Notes: generated from the letters alone by a model not told the origin. Counted from the first letter of the stretch, positions 1 to 9,591 are shown. The stretch: 41,818 bases of DNA from Candidatus Neomarinimicrobiota bacterium (GCA_018651745.1 JABIDL010000030.1:27032-68849); one strand, 5' to 3'. A program made the numbers and translations.

Positions 1-1
1 T

Positions 2-205
2 AGTGTTGTCATTACTTACGATCAATCTATTTGCACACCGATTCCAAATAGCGATCCACAGCAGTACGAAGATTATACTTCATCAGTTACTGCCACTTTA
101 TTAGATCCTGTTGGAATTACCACAGAAACGCCCGCTCAAATTGAATTCCTTCGATCTTGGGCCGGCAAATCCAAGCCGAATTCAGAAACATTAGGGTCGA
201 AATAA
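2..205 (+). CDS. 3' end of an unidentified gene (67 codons visible)
   Basis: The frame is open from the window edge to a TAA at 203-205, and the stop lies 3 bases before the ATG of the PilB-type gene. The visible residues run from SVVITYDQS to the C-terminal SETLGSK. They show no motif, membrane segment or sorting signal that I recognise. The tight spacing suggests the gene is co-transcribed with the pilus/type II secretion ATPase, so a pilus or pseudopilus component is possible, but this is inference from position only. The start lies outside the window. Confidence 0.6.
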   Translation, partial: SVVITYDQSICTPIPNSDPQQYEDYTSSVTATLLDPVGITTETPAQIEFLRSWAGKSKPNSETLGSK

Positions 206-208
206 ACA

Positions 209-1933
209 ATGACAACTGAATTTAATCCGCAATTTAAAAAGATTGGTGAAATCCTCATCCATGAGAGGAAAATATCTGAAGCTGATCTAGAAAAAACGTT
301 GTCATCTCAAAGAAACAGTAATGACAAATTGGGGACTTTATTAATAAAAGCCGGATATATCACAGAAGATGAATTGATACAAGTGTACTCCATGCAATTG
401 GGTTATAAATCAGTATCGGAAGATGAATTATTCAAAGCAGATCCGGAAGCAGTAAGATTGATCCCCGAAGATTTTGCAATACAAAATCGCATGCTTGCTA
501 TCCGAAAAAATGAGAGTTCTTTGGTAGTCGCCATGGAAGACCCCGAAAACTTGATTGGCATTGATGCCCTAAAGCGCCATACAGACTTAAACCCGGAAAT
601 ATACGTTGCCCCGCCATCTGCCCTTGCGAAAGCTTTGAAAGAAATTTATGGAAAAATTCAAAAATCGGGCGAGGTAGAAGAAGCGATTGAAGGAATCAGA
701 GTTATTTCTGGAGATGAAGATCATCAGGAAGAAGTTGACCTTTCTCCGGATAAAGCATCTAGCGAAGATGCACCTATTGTCAGATTAGTAAACCTGATTA
801 TACAGGAAGCGATCAAAGAACGTGCCACAGATATTCATATTGAACCTCAACAAAATTCCGTTGAAGTCAGGATTCGAATTGACGGTGTGTTACAAATGAT
901 TATGACTCCGCCAAAATCTTCGCTCAGTGGATTGGTTACGCGAATAAAAATTCTTTCGAAGCTCAATATAGCTGAACGGCGTTTATCTCAAGATGGACGG
1001 TTCGGAATTAAAACATCGTCTAAAGATATTGATGTTCGCGTGTCTATTCTCCCAACTGTGCATGGAGAGAAGGTAGTTATGCGTCTTCTAGACAAGTCCG
1101 GATTTGATTTTAACCTAAGTAGTTTAGGATTTGATAAGGATATGTACCACATTTTCAGAAAAGTGATCGCCCAGCCGTATGGAATGGTTATGGTTTCCGG
1201 GCCAACCGGTAGCGGAAAATCAACATCGCTCTACGCATCTTTGAAGGAAATCAAAAATGTGAATACTAACATTACAACGGTTGAAGATCCGGTTGAATAT
1301 CAATTAGATGGAATTAATCAAGTTCAGGTTAATGATAATATCGGTCTTACGTTTGCTTCTACACTACGATCTATCCTTCGTCAAGATCCTGATATTTTGC
1401 TGATTGGTGAAATTCGAGATGCAGAAACAGCCGATATTGCAGTAAAATTTTCACTTACAGGACATTTAGTTTTTTCAACAGTTCACGCAAACGACGCCGC
1501 TTCAACAATAACTCGACTATTGGATATTGGATTAAAACCCTTTTTGGTTGGTTCTTGCGTGAATCTTGTGATGGCTCAGAGATTGGTCAGGCGTATATGT
1601 GAAAATTGTAAAGAAGAATACATACCGGATAAAGAAACCTTGGATCTGCTTGGCAAGGATGTGGAAGCCCTGAAAGGAAAAAAGTTTATCCATGGAAAAG
1701 GCTGTAATCACTGTAGAGATACCGGGTACCTTGGACGGATTGGAATTTTTGAATTAATTGCGATGTCGAGAGACTTAAGGCAAATGGTTTTTGAGAATGC
1801 GAGTGAAGATGATATTCGAGCGAAAGCAATTGAAGAAGGAATGGTATCACTGCGCGACAGCGGTATTCGAAAAGTTGGGGATGGAATTACCACAGTGGAA
1901 GAAGTATTGAGGTCAACAGTAGCGGATTCCTAA
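209..1933 (+). CDS. pilB: PilB/GspE-type secretion ATPase
   Basis: This is a hexameric cytoplasmic ATPase that powers assembly of type IV pili or type II secretion pseudopili. The N-terminal MshEN/T2SSE_N region covers about residues 8-150. The ATPase core follows, with Walker A GPTGSGKST at 331-339 (Lys337), Walker B DPDILLIGEIRD at 393-404 and a His box around LVFSTVHAND. A four-cysteine zinc motif is present (C464, C467, C499, C502), as is usual for PilB/GspE and not for the retraction ATPase PilT. The 574-residue length is normal. The stop overlaps the next ATG by one base (TAATG), so it is coupled to the PilC-type gene. The sequence alone cannot decide between pilus and type II secretion, because no pilin or secretin is in view. 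Confidence 0.93.
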   Translation: MTTEFNPQFKKIGEILIHERKISEADLEKTLSSQRNSNDKLGTLLIKAGYITEDELIQVYSMQLGYKSVSEDELFKADPEAVRLIPEDFAIQNRMLAIRKNESSLVVAMEDPENLIGIDALKRHTDLNPEIYVAPPSALAKALKEIYGKIQKSGEVEEAIEGIRVISGDEDHQEEVDLSPDKASSEDAPIVRLVNLIIQEAIKERATDIHIEPQQNSVEVRIRIDGVLQMIMTPPKSSLSGLVTRIKILSKLNIAERRLSQDGRFGIKTSSKDIDVRVSILPTVHGEKVVMRLLDKSGFDFNLSSLGFDKDMYHIFRKVIAQPYGMVMVSGPTGSGKSTSLYASLKEIKNVNTNITTVEDPVEYQLDGINQVQVNDNIGLTFASTLRSILRQDPDILLIGEIRDAETADIAVKFSLTGHLVFSTVHANDAASTITRLLDIGLKPFLVGSCVNLVMAQRLVRRICENCKEEYIPDKETLDLLGKDVEALKGKKFIHGKGCNHCRDTGYLGRIGIFELIAMSRDLRQMVFENASEDDIRAKAIEEGMVSLRDSGIRKVGDGITTVEEVLRSTVADS

Positions 1934-3180
1934 TGCCTACATTTGCATATCTCATCAAAGATCCTGAGGGAAACCGACAAGAGGGAGAAATCAGAGCTGA
2001 CTCAATTGATAAAGCAACGCAAAAATTATCCTCTAATAGTCAAATGGTTATCAGTCTCAAAGAGCAAGATACATCATGGGATTTTCTTGGCCCGTTTCTG
2101 GATGAAATAAATTTATCAATCGAGCGGATTAAAAATCGTGTTCCGCTAAGCAATCTCGTTTTTTTCACTCGCCAGCTTTCTACCATGTTTTCTGCGGGTC
2201 TCACATTAGAGCGTGCTATTCATGGCCTTGCAGCTGAAGAAAAACACTCGAAATTAAAACAGGTGCTCACTAATGTAGCCGAAAACATCCGAAAGGGACT
2301 TTCTCTTTCAGAAGCACTTGCCCGTCATCCGGGAGTATTCACAAACCTCTACGTTGCACTTACTAAAGCAGGAGAAGTTAGTGGAAACTTAAACGAAATT
2401 TTGGATGACCTTGCCACCTATCTTGAAAATTTGGATGATACACGGCGAAAGGTGCGATCGGCTATGACCTACCCAATTTTTATGGTTTTGTTTTTAGGTG
2501 CGATGATGTCAGCGATGTTTTTGTGGATTATTCCAATGTTTTCGGGAGTCTACGCACAACTCGGAGCCAACTTACCTCCGGCAACACAAACACTTGTCGG
2601 AATGAGTGAGTGGATGAGTGGGCACTTCGGCCAGATTATCTTTATGACCTTTTTTATATTAACGTCAATTTGGTTGGTTTCAAAAACACAGCAAGGTGGG
2701 TTCGTTGTGGATTCTATTAAAAGACGAACTCCTATTTTTGGAAATTTGCTTGATCAGTCTATTTTGAATAAATTTTCTAAAACACTCGGAATTTTACTCG
2801 GGGCCGGTGTACCTGTTATCGAATCAATGAATCTTATGCAAAAGATTGTTGGCAATCGTGTGTATGAGCGTGCCATCCAGGATGCGACAAATTTTATTCG
2901 AGATGGATTTAACATTAGTACAGCGCTCCGGCGGACAGAAATATTTCCCGCTATTCTTCTTCAATTGGCTTCAACGGGTGAAGAAACGGGAGAATTGGAC
3001 TCACTTCTCGGGAGGGCGTCAGATTATTATTTTAAACAAGTGGATGCTTTGGTAGAACGCATGACTACGCTTATAGAACCTTTATTAATTTTAATGGTTG
3101 GCGTTGTGATCGCGGTCATGGTTATTGTTACCTATCTACCCGTATTTTACCTCGGCGCTGCACTTCAATCGGGACTGTAA
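1933..3180 (+). CDS. pilC: PilC/GspF-type inner-membrane platform protein
   Basis: This polytopic inner-membrane protein is the platform on which the PilB/GspE ATPase acts. It has the standard layout: a short N-terminal domain (residues 1-60), a first T2SSF domain (about 75-200, from LVFFTRQLSTMFSAGLTLE), a membrane segment near 180-205, and a second T2SSF domain (about 280-400, from ILNKFSKTLGILLGAGVPV). It ends in a strongly hydrophobic segment before the C terminus. The two domains repeat the same pattern, including AGEVSGNL and TGEETGELD. The 415-residue length is typical. It begins inside the stop of the ATPase gene and ends 2 bases before the C25 gene. Confidence 0.92.
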   Translation: MPTFAYLIKDPEGNRQEGEIRADSIDKATQKLSSNSQMVISLKEQDTSWDFLGPFLDEINLSIERIKNRVPLSNLVFFTRQLSTMFSAGLTLERAIHGLAAEEKHSKLKQVLTNVAENIRKGLSLSEALARHPGVFTNLYVALTKAGEVSGNLNEILDDLATYLENLDDTRRKVRSAMTYPIFMVLFLGAMMSAMFLWIIPMFSGVYAQLGANLPPATQTLVGMSEWMSGHFGQIIFMTFFILTSIWLVSKTQQGGFVVDSIKRRTPIFGNLLDQSILNKFSKTLGILLGAGVPVIESMNLMQKIVGNRVYERAIQDATNFIRDGFNISTALRRTEIFPAILLQLASTGEETGELDSLLGRASDYYFKQVDALVERMTTLIEPLLILMVGVVIAVMVIVTYLPVFYLGAALQSGL

Positions 3181-3182
3181 TC

Positions 3183-6100
3183 ATGATAAATAAAAATAAA
3201 CTCATTCCAATCTTTAGCCTTTGTATTTCCCTTGGGCTTCTATCCGCACGGTCTGGTTCAGGTTCTGTCGCCGTAAAAACCAATGCAGAATTTTCTGTAA
3301 ATCGGTCAGAATTAGGGAATGTCCTTACCTTTAATTTGCCTGATTATGCTATTCAGGAATTAACTCATTTAGGATCCCAATTTCATCAAATAGCGGTGGA
3401 TGGATCTGGATCTATCGCCACTACAGAAGAACCTGATTTTCCGTCATTCACAACTTTCTATGCAATTAACCCCGAAAAAGAATACCATGTTACCGTAGAT
3501 ATTCTTGATTCTGAATTTCATTCAGGTGTGAATATGATTCCAAAAGGTACGTGGGAAGATTCTGATTTGGATCCGGTGATTCCCTTGGTTAAAAAATCTT
3601 CAGTTTATTTGTCATCACAATCGTATCCTGAAAAAATGGCAGTTATTTCTGAAAAAATGGTAATGAGAGATGTTCATTTTGTTTCTGTAACTGTGACTCC
3701 ATTTCAATATAATCCGGTAACGCAAGAACTTGAAGTAGTAACATCTGCACGGGTTGAATTAACGGAAACAGGAAATACGAATGTTAATATGGAGGGAATC
3801 AGGAAACCATCTCGCGCGTTTGAAAATTTATACAATTCTTTTATTGTCAATTATGAGCGTAGATCCATGGATTACCAAAAACCGTCGATTTTATATATTT
3901 TATCAAATAATTCTTCGTCATATCAATCTATTTTAGATGTCTTATTGGATTGGCGCAAAGAACAGGGCTACGTTGTAAATACGGCCAACATAGCGGATAT
4001 TGGTTCGTCCACAGGTTTAATAAAAAATTATATTTCCACTGCTTATACTAATTGGACAAACCCTCCGGAATTTGTTGTATTGGTTGGCGATGCAGGCGGT
4101 TCTTACAACGTTCCTACTTATTTTGAATCGTGGAGTGGATACTCCGGAGAAGGTGACCATCCCTATACTACATTAGAAGGGAATGATCAATTGTCGGATG
4201 TTTTGATTGGTCGGCTATCTTTTTCTGGAACGACGGAACTGGCAACTATTGTCAATAAAATTATTAACTACGAAAAAACACCATATATGGGAGAAAACTG
4301 GCTTTCAAGAGCAAGTCTTGTCGGTGATACAAATCCATCTGGAATATCTACAATCACGACGAATGAATATATTCACGAAGTTTTAGACAGGAATGGATTT
4401 GAAGATGTTCGAACTATATATAGTGGAGATTTTGATGCGCAAATGGTGAGCGACATTAATGATGGGGTTGCCTTTACAAATTATCGTGGTTATATAGGTA
4501 TGAGTAATTTCGGCGTAAATGACATCAATGGATTGAATAACGGATTTATGCTACCTTTTGCAACATTTATTACGTGCGGTACTGGGTCGTTCTCAGGTTC
4601 AGGTTCCACTGTTATTGAAGCTATGATTCGCGCTGGTACACCGAGCCAACCCAAAGGAGGAGTTGCTGCTATTGGTACTGCGACCATTTATACGCATACC
4701 ATGTTTAATAATGTGATGGATATGGGTTTTTATTCGGGGATTTTTATTGATCATATTCATTCTGCCGGCGGTGCGCTCATGGCAGGGAAATTAAATCTTT
4801 GGAAACAATACCCATCAAACCCATCTGATTTTACCAATATCTTTTCCCATTGGAATAATTTAATGGGAGATCCTTCCTTAAGGCTATGGACAGGAACCCC
4901 CAAATCCATGGATGTAACATTGAAGACATCCATAAAAGTCGGCACAAACTTTTATGATATACTTGTTGAAGATGATGTTCATAATCCAATTCAAGATGCA
5001 AGAGTGGTGATATACCGCGCAAATCAATTGCAGGAAATCCAATATTCCAATGAAAATGGACTGGTCACTATTCCATTAGGTGCTATTACAGCTGGTGAGG
5101 TTACCGTTACGGCTCTCAAAGACGGATTTATTCCTTTTCAGACGGATATTCTTGTTGAAGATCCTCCCGTAAATATCAATGTGGATTTGAATGATGTGAT
5201 TATCACGGATAATGGGTCGGGCGCATCGATTGGGAATGGGAATGGATTGCTCAATGGCGGAGAGAGCATCGAACTATCTATCCCCTTATCAAACCTTAAT
5301 TCATCTGATGCAACCGGAGTGTATGGATTATTATCATCAGCAAATCCACGGGTTACCCTATCAATTGATAGTGTGTTTTATGGGAACATATCCGGTTCGG
5401 GTGGACCATTTCCATCTGACCCATTTGTATTTCACCTTTCCGCTAATGTAAGGGAAGAAGAAAACCTTCAAATTCGGTTATTAATGGTGGATGATAACAA
5501 CCGGGAATGGGAAACTGACTTACAATTGACTTCAACTGCGAGTGAAGTTGTTTTTAGTAATATGAATATATCAGATAATAATGATGGTATTTTAAATCCG
5601 GGTGAAACAGTAAACTTAAATGTAGTACTAAAAAATAGTGGATCTTCTACAGCCTTCAATGTTTTTGGCGTTTTAAGTACAAATTCATCGCTACTTACCG
5701 TAGAAGATGGAATTGGTTCATGGGGATCCATGAGCCCCTCAAACGCGAATGTAATGAATACAGATGGTTTTAGTGTTTCGGCAAATCCCTCCGCAATTCC
5801 GGGATCCATTGTAAATCTGGAATTAACTTTAACCATTGGCGGCGGACAGCAATCTACAATCATGTTTCCGGTTCAGATTGGAGAGGCAGAAGTAACCGAC
5901 CCATTGGGACCGGATGAACACGGATATTATATTTATGATAGTGGCGATTGGCTTTACGCAAATGCACCCACATTTGATTGGATTGAAATTGATTCCCGTT
6001 ATGGAGGGGAGGGGACAACTGTTTCACTTAGTGACGGCGGGGATAATCAAGATGATGTCCAAGTGTTGACTTTGCCATTTATGTTTCGAATGTATGGGCA

Positions 6101-6791
6101 ATCGTATAATCAAATATCTGTTTGTAGCAATGGATGGATTTCTATGGGTACCACCACATTAAATTCATTTCGTAATTATCGTCTTCCCGGAACGGGGGGT
6201 CCATCTCCGATGATTGCCGCATTTTGGGACGATCTTGTACAAACAAACAGCGGGCGTATTTACAAATGGCATGACGCTATAAATCACCGATATATAGTTC
6301 AATGGTCTTCTGTAAGGACGTTTGATAAAAATGATACAGAAACATTTCAGGTTATTCTTAAAGATCCAACATATTACTACACACCCACTGGCGACGGTGA
6401 AATTATTATTCAATACAAAGTTTTTAATAATACATCTTCCGGTCAATATTCTTGGAATCAGGTTCATGGCAATTACGTTACCATTGGAATTGAAGATCAA
6501 ACAGGAACGGTTGGACTTGAATACACCTTTGACAATCAATATCCTGTGACGGCCATGCCGTTGGAGGATTCTACGGCCATTTTAATTACCACACGCGGTT
6601 CAGATATTTTGTCCAAAGGTGATATCAACTTCGATAAAAAAATTGATCTTTTTGATTTATTAGCTCTCATTGATTATATCCAATCTGATCAAAACGGGTC
6701 CATAAATCCTTATCTTGCTGATATTAACGGTGATGGAAATGTAAATTATATTGATATGATTAGTCTCATCAAAGAAGTGATGAATTACTGA
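3183..6791 (+). CDS. Secreted C25 (gingipain-like) protein with dockerin-like C terminus
   Basis: This 1202-residue exported protein starts with a signal peptide (about residues 1-22, IPIFSLCISLGLL). A C25 propeptide-like region follows to about residue 210, then a caspase-like C25 domain (about 230-570). The active-site Cys is present at C465 in CGTGSF. The usual G-H-G motif reads NYRGYIG (433-439), so the canonical His is absent. After it come a carboxypeptidase-regulatory-like domain, two or three beta domains with an NGxLNxGE signature, and a beta-sandwich also found in the C25 protein at 17861. The last 60 residues hold two calcium-loop repeats of dockerin type (DINFDKKIDLFDLL, DINGDGNVNYIDMI) instead of a T9SS sorting domain. 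It may be a surface protease or a catalytically dead relative; a PorU-like role is less likely. Confidence 0.8.
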   Translation: MINKNKLIPIFSLCISLGLLSARSGSGSVAVKTNAEFSVNRSELGNVLTFNLPDYAIQELTHLGSQFHQIAVDGSGSIATTEEPDFPSFTTFYAINPEKEYHVTVDILDSEFHSGVNMIPKGTWEDSDLDPVIPLVKKSSVYLSSQSYPEKMAVISEKMVMRDVHFVSVTVTPFQYNPVTQELEVVTSARVELTETGNTNVNMEGIRKPSRAFENLYNSFIVNYERRSMDYQKPSILYILSNNSSSYQSILDVLLDWRKEQGYVVNTANIADIGSSTGLIKNYISTAYTNWTNPPEFVVLVGDAGGSYNVPTYFESWSGYSGEGDHPYTTLEGNDQLSDVLIGRLSFSGTTELATIVNKIINYEKTPYMGENWLSRASLVGDTNPSGISTITTNEYIHEVLDRNGFEDVRTIYSGDFDAQMVSDINDGVAFTNYRGYIGMSNFGVNDINGLNNGFMLPFATFITCGTGSFSGSGSTVIEAMIRAGTPSQPKGGVAAIGTATIYTHTMFNNVMDMGFYSGIFIDHIHSAGGALMAGKLNLWKQYPSNPSDFTNIFSHWNNLMGDPSLRLWTGTPKSMDVTLKTSIKVGTNFYDILVEDDVHNPIQDARVVIYRANQLQEIQYSNENGLVTIPLGAITAGEVTVTALKDGFIPFQTDILVEDPPVNINVDLNDVIITDNGSGASIGNGNGLLNGGESIELSIPLSNLNSSDATGVYGLLSSANPRVTLSIDSVFYGNISGSGGPFPSDPFVFHLSANVREEENLQIRLLMVDDNNREWETDLQLTSTASEVVFSNMNISDNNDGILNPGETVNLNVVLKNSGSSTAFNVFGVLSTNSSLLTVEDGIGSWGSMSPSNANVMNTDGFSVSANPSAIPGSIVNLELTLTIGGGQQSTIMFPVQIGEAEVTDPLGPDEHGYYIYDSGDWLYANAPTFDWIEIDSRYGGEGTTVSLSDGGDNQDDVQVLTLPFMFRMYGQSYNQISVCSNGWISMGTTTLNSFRNYRLPGTGGPSPMIAAFWDDLVQTNSGRIYKWHDAINHRYIVQWSSVRTFDKNDTETFQVILKDPTYYYTPTGDGEIIIQYKVFNNTSSGQYSWNQVHGNYVTIGIEDQTGTVGLEYTFDNQYPVTAMPLEDSTAILITTRGSDILSKGDINFDKKIDLFDLLALIDYIQSDQNGSINPYLADINGDGNVNYIDMISLIKEVMNY

Positions 6792-6829
6792 TCGTATGAA
6801 CTTGATCTGATAACCATCAGTAATCTATC

Positions 6830-8008
6830 ATGTTTTCCCCATTGATCATTTTATCTATTATAACGCTTACTTTGATAATGATCGGGGGGGTCGAATATTT
6901 TCGCCACAAACAGGTCTTGGGGCTACTTCCACTTAGAATTCACATCAATGGAACACGAGGGAAATCAAGTGTAACGCGCCTTGTTGCTGCCGGGCTTCGG
7001 GCAGGTGGGTTAAAAACATACGCCAAAACTACCGGCACTGCCCCAAGAGTTATTGATCCCAAAGGAAGGGACAGGATTATTCATCGGTTAAGATCACCAT
7101 CTATCGGAGAACAAGTTCGTTTGTTAAAGTATTTCGCCCAAGATAAACCTGATGCTGTGGTGCTTGAATGCATGGCTGTCCAACCGCAATACCAGTGGAT
7201 TTCCGAACAAGAAATGGTTCGCTCACATATTGGCGTTATTACAAACGTTCGCCCGGACCATGTGGACGAAATGGGACAAACACTTTCTGATATTGCATCT
7301 TCTTTGAGCAATACAATTCCAAGACAAGGAGTATTTATTTCAGGAGAAGAATCTGTAATAACCATATTTGACGAAGTAGCACAGAAAAGGCAAACAAGGG
7401 TAGTTAAAGTGAACGAATCTGAAATTGGTGACGATATTTTGGACCAATTTTCTTATATGGAACACCCTCAAAATATCGCGTTGGCTTTGGCAGTTTGTGA
7501 ACAGGCAGGCATCGAACGAACCATTGCGCTTGATGGTATGGTAAATGTTAGCCCGGATTTAGGTGCATTGGTTGCATGGAAATTGGATTTTTCAGATAGA
7601 TCTGTTTCCTTTATCAATGGAATGGCTGCCAACGATCCTGTGTCAACTCTAACAATATGGAACTACATTTCCGGACGGTTTTCATGGAATGGTGAATCCT
7701 GTGTATTCCTGAACACTCGAGAGGATCGTAGAACAAGATCCCGCCAATTATTGAGTTTGGTTATGGAAGAAATCAAACCGGATTACTTTATCATTCGTGG
7801 CGAAAACCTTGAAAAAATGGTGAGTCATCTGAAGCATTATTCACCGAATACACATGTAATCATGATTCATTCTCAAGACACGGTCAAAGCTGTCTCAAAC
7901 GCATTTTCTAATCTTTCCGATGATTCTCTGATTTACGCTATGGGAAATCAAGTGGGCTTTGGGCAGGAATTGGTTGACCATATTAAAATATATCGACATC
8001 ATGGTTGA
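6830..8008 (+). CDS. pgsB: Poly-gamma-glutamate synthase subunit PgsB/CapB
   Basis: This membrane-anchored amide ligase polymerises glutamate through an ATP-driven acyl-phosphate step and is related to the Mur ligases. A hydrophobic N-terminal anchor (residues 3-20) is followed by the P-loop NGTRGKSSVTRL (40-51, Lys45), the YAKTTGTAPRVI stretch and a NVRPDHVDEMG segment, all typical of PgsB. The 392-residue length matches the Bacillus protein. pgsC begins 8 bases before its stop. A run of seven G bases lies at codons 19-21. It starts 38 bases after the C25 gene, with no clear terminator between, so it may belong to the upstream transcript. Confidence 0.93.
   Translation: MFSPLIILSIITLTLIMIGGVEYFRHKQVLGLLPLRIHINGTRGKSSVTRLVAAGLRAGGLKTYAKTTGTAPRVIDPKGRDRIIHRLRSPSIGEQVRLLKYFAQDKPDAVVLECMAVQPQYQWISEQEMVRSHIGVITNVRPDHVDEMGQTLSDIASSLSNTIPRQGVFISGEESVITIFDEVAQKRQTRVVKVNESEIGDDILDQFSYMEHPQNIALALAVCEQAGIERTIALDGMVNVSPDLGALVAWKLDFSDRSVSFINGMAANDPVSTLTIWNYISGRFSWNGESCVFLNTREDRRTRSRQLLSLVMEEIKPDYFIIRGENLEKMVSHLKHYSPNTHVIMIHSQDTVKAVSNAFSNLSDDSLIYAMGNQVGFGQELVDHIKIYRHHG
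6884..6890. repeat. G7 tract in pgsB
   Basis: Seven consecutive G bases lie at codons 19-21 of pgsB, near the start of the gene. Such runs are rare in this A+T-rich sequence and can slip during replication. Confidence 0.6.
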
Positions 8009-8444
8009 AATAACTATCGGGCTTGGAATCGTTTTAAGTTTGATTTTATCTGAGACACTCGGTGTTACAGCAGGTGGAATTATTGTCCCAGGCTATATCG
8101 CGCTGAATTTGCACCAGCCGCTTCAGGTAATTATAACTTTATTGGCTGCGGCACTGGTGTTGGGCATCATTCGCGGTTTGGGAAGATTTATGTTTATCTA
8201 TGGAAAGCGACGCCTTGTTTTAGCGCTTATCCTCGGATTTATGGTAGGATATGCTTCTCGTAATTATTTCTTTTCTCCGTTAGAAGATGTTTCTCTTGCT
8301 GTAATAGGGAATATCATTCCCGGCCTTATCGCAAGTTGGATGGATCGACAAGGAGTTATCCGAACTGTTTCAGTCATTTTAGTTACAGCCGTTTTGGTAA
8401 AACTGATAGTAATGCTTTTTTCAGGCGGAGTTCTGAATGCCTAA
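8001..8444 (+). CDS. pgsC: Poly-gamma-glutamate synthase subunit PgsC/CapC
   Basis: This is the integral membrane partner of PgsB in the polymerase complex. Its 147 residues form about four or five hydrophobic segments, beginning MVEITIGLGIVLSLILSE and containing the family-typical GVTAGGIIVPGYIAL. I chose the ATG at 8001 because it gives the standard PgsC N terminus. An in-frame upstream start at 7959 would add 14 residues and lie deep inside pgsB. The gene overlaps pgsB by 8 bases and the next gene by 8 bases, so the three are almost certainly translated together. Confidence 0.92.
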   Translation: MVEITIGLGIVLSLILSETLGVTAGGIIVPGYIALNLHQPLQVIITLLAAALVLGIIRGLGRFMFIYGKRRLVLALILGFMVGYASRNYFFSPLEDVSLAVIGNIIPGLIASWMDRQGVIRTVSVILVTAVLVKLIVMLFSGGVLNA

Positions 8445-9591
8445 TCCATCTAAATCCGGAATGTTTCGCCCAATCATCCAAATGACACGAACATTGACTA
8501 TAATGGCCGGAATAAGTGTCTTATGTTTTTGGTTTGCCTTCAATGCAAGAGTAGAAAAAGTGTCAGATAATTTTGATAGTAAAGTTCAAGCAGCCACCCG
8601 TATGCAGGAGGCAATGAATATCTTAAAGTTATTTCGGATGGAAAAGGGTGTATTTGTTGACATCGAAAATGATCCGAATGAAACCGGACTTGTAGGAGCT
8701 CAATTTAGTTTGATAACCACTGACGAAGGCGACCTTGATGCAAAGCTTACAACGCTTGATCCTAATTTTGCGGCGGCAATGATTGAATTATTATCCCGTG
8801 CCGGATTAACAACAGACGATACAGTGGCAGTTTTATTAACGGGGTCTATGCCCGGCGCCAACATGGCAGTTTTGATTGCGGCAGAAACCTTGGGAATTAA
8901 CACGGTAGCAATAACCTCATTAGGAGCATCTCAGTGGGGTGCAAATTATCCCGATTTCACATGGCTGGATATGGAAGCAATTCTCATTGAAAAAGGAATG
9001 TTAAAAAACCGTTCTATTGCAGCTTCCATTGGCGGCAGGAATGATCTCGGTCGGTTACTGAGTCCCAGAGGACGAAATCTAATTATTCAAAATATTGAAA
9101 AACATTCATTGCCACTTATTCGGGCAACGAGTTTGTCGGCCAATATCGATATGAGGATGGAAACACTTTTCAAATATGGTCCGAGCCGGGGATATGATTT
9201 AATGATAAATGTTGGAGGTGGCGTTGCGAGCTTGGGAACATCATTTAATTTAAAGCTTTTGAATCCGGGGTTAGTGACGCGTGCGAACATTGAACCAATC
9301 AGCCGACCAGACGGAATCGAAGGTGTAATGGTTCGATTCCTAAAATCTGGCGTGAATGCGCTTCATATATTAAATATTTCAGCATTGACAGACATGCTTC
9401 AAATGCCTTACGCTCCAATACCCAATCCTGAAATCGGGAAAGGTCCATTATATGCAATTGAACAATTTAATTTGACGATTACTTTTCTATGTTTTCTAAT
9501 TGTTGCCGGAATGGTATTTGCAGTTGGACACCATAGCCACAATCAAATATCCCAACGGATGAAAGAACATGAACCTGACAGCGTATTGTAA
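8437..9591 (+). CDS. pgsW: Poly-gamma-glutamate system protein (PgsW type)
   Basis: The 384-residue protein has one N-terminal membrane segment (about 17-34, TLTIMAGISVLCFWFAFNA), a large extracytoplasmic domain and a second membrane segment near the C terminus (about 348-367). The middle contains VAVLLTGSMPGANMAVL and INVGGGVASLGTS. It matches the family called 'poly-gamma-glutamate system protein', which accompanies PgsB/PgsC where the usual PgsA/CapA is absent. Its exact role is not established; it probably acts in polymer export or release. It overlaps pgsC by 8 bases and the next gene by 23. The family name is from memory, so the symbol is less certain than those of pgsB and pgsC. Confidence 0.78.
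   Translation: MPNPSKSGMFRPIIQMTRTLTIMAGISVLCFWFAFNARVEKVSDNFDSKVQAATRMQEAMNILKLFRMEKGVFVDIENDPNETGLVGAQFSLITTDEGDLDAKLTTLDPNFAAAMIELLSRAGLTTDDTVAVLLTGSMPGANMAVLIAAETLGINTVAITSLGASQWGANYPDFTWLDMEAILIEKGMLKNRSIAASIGGRNDLGRLLSPRGRNLIIQNIEKHSLPLIRATSLSANIDMRMETLFKYGPSRGYDLMINVGGGVASLGTSFNLKLLNPGLVTRANIEPISRPDGIEGVMVRFLKSGVNALHILNISALTDMLQMPYAPIPNPEIGKGPLYAIEQFNLTITFLCFLIVAGMVFAVGHHSHNQISQRMKEHEPDSVL

Noticed and set aside
6605-6791. T9SS sorting domain at the end of the first C25 protein
   Set aside because: No PNPF-like motif or closing KxxLLK strand is present; the end is two calcium-loop repeats.
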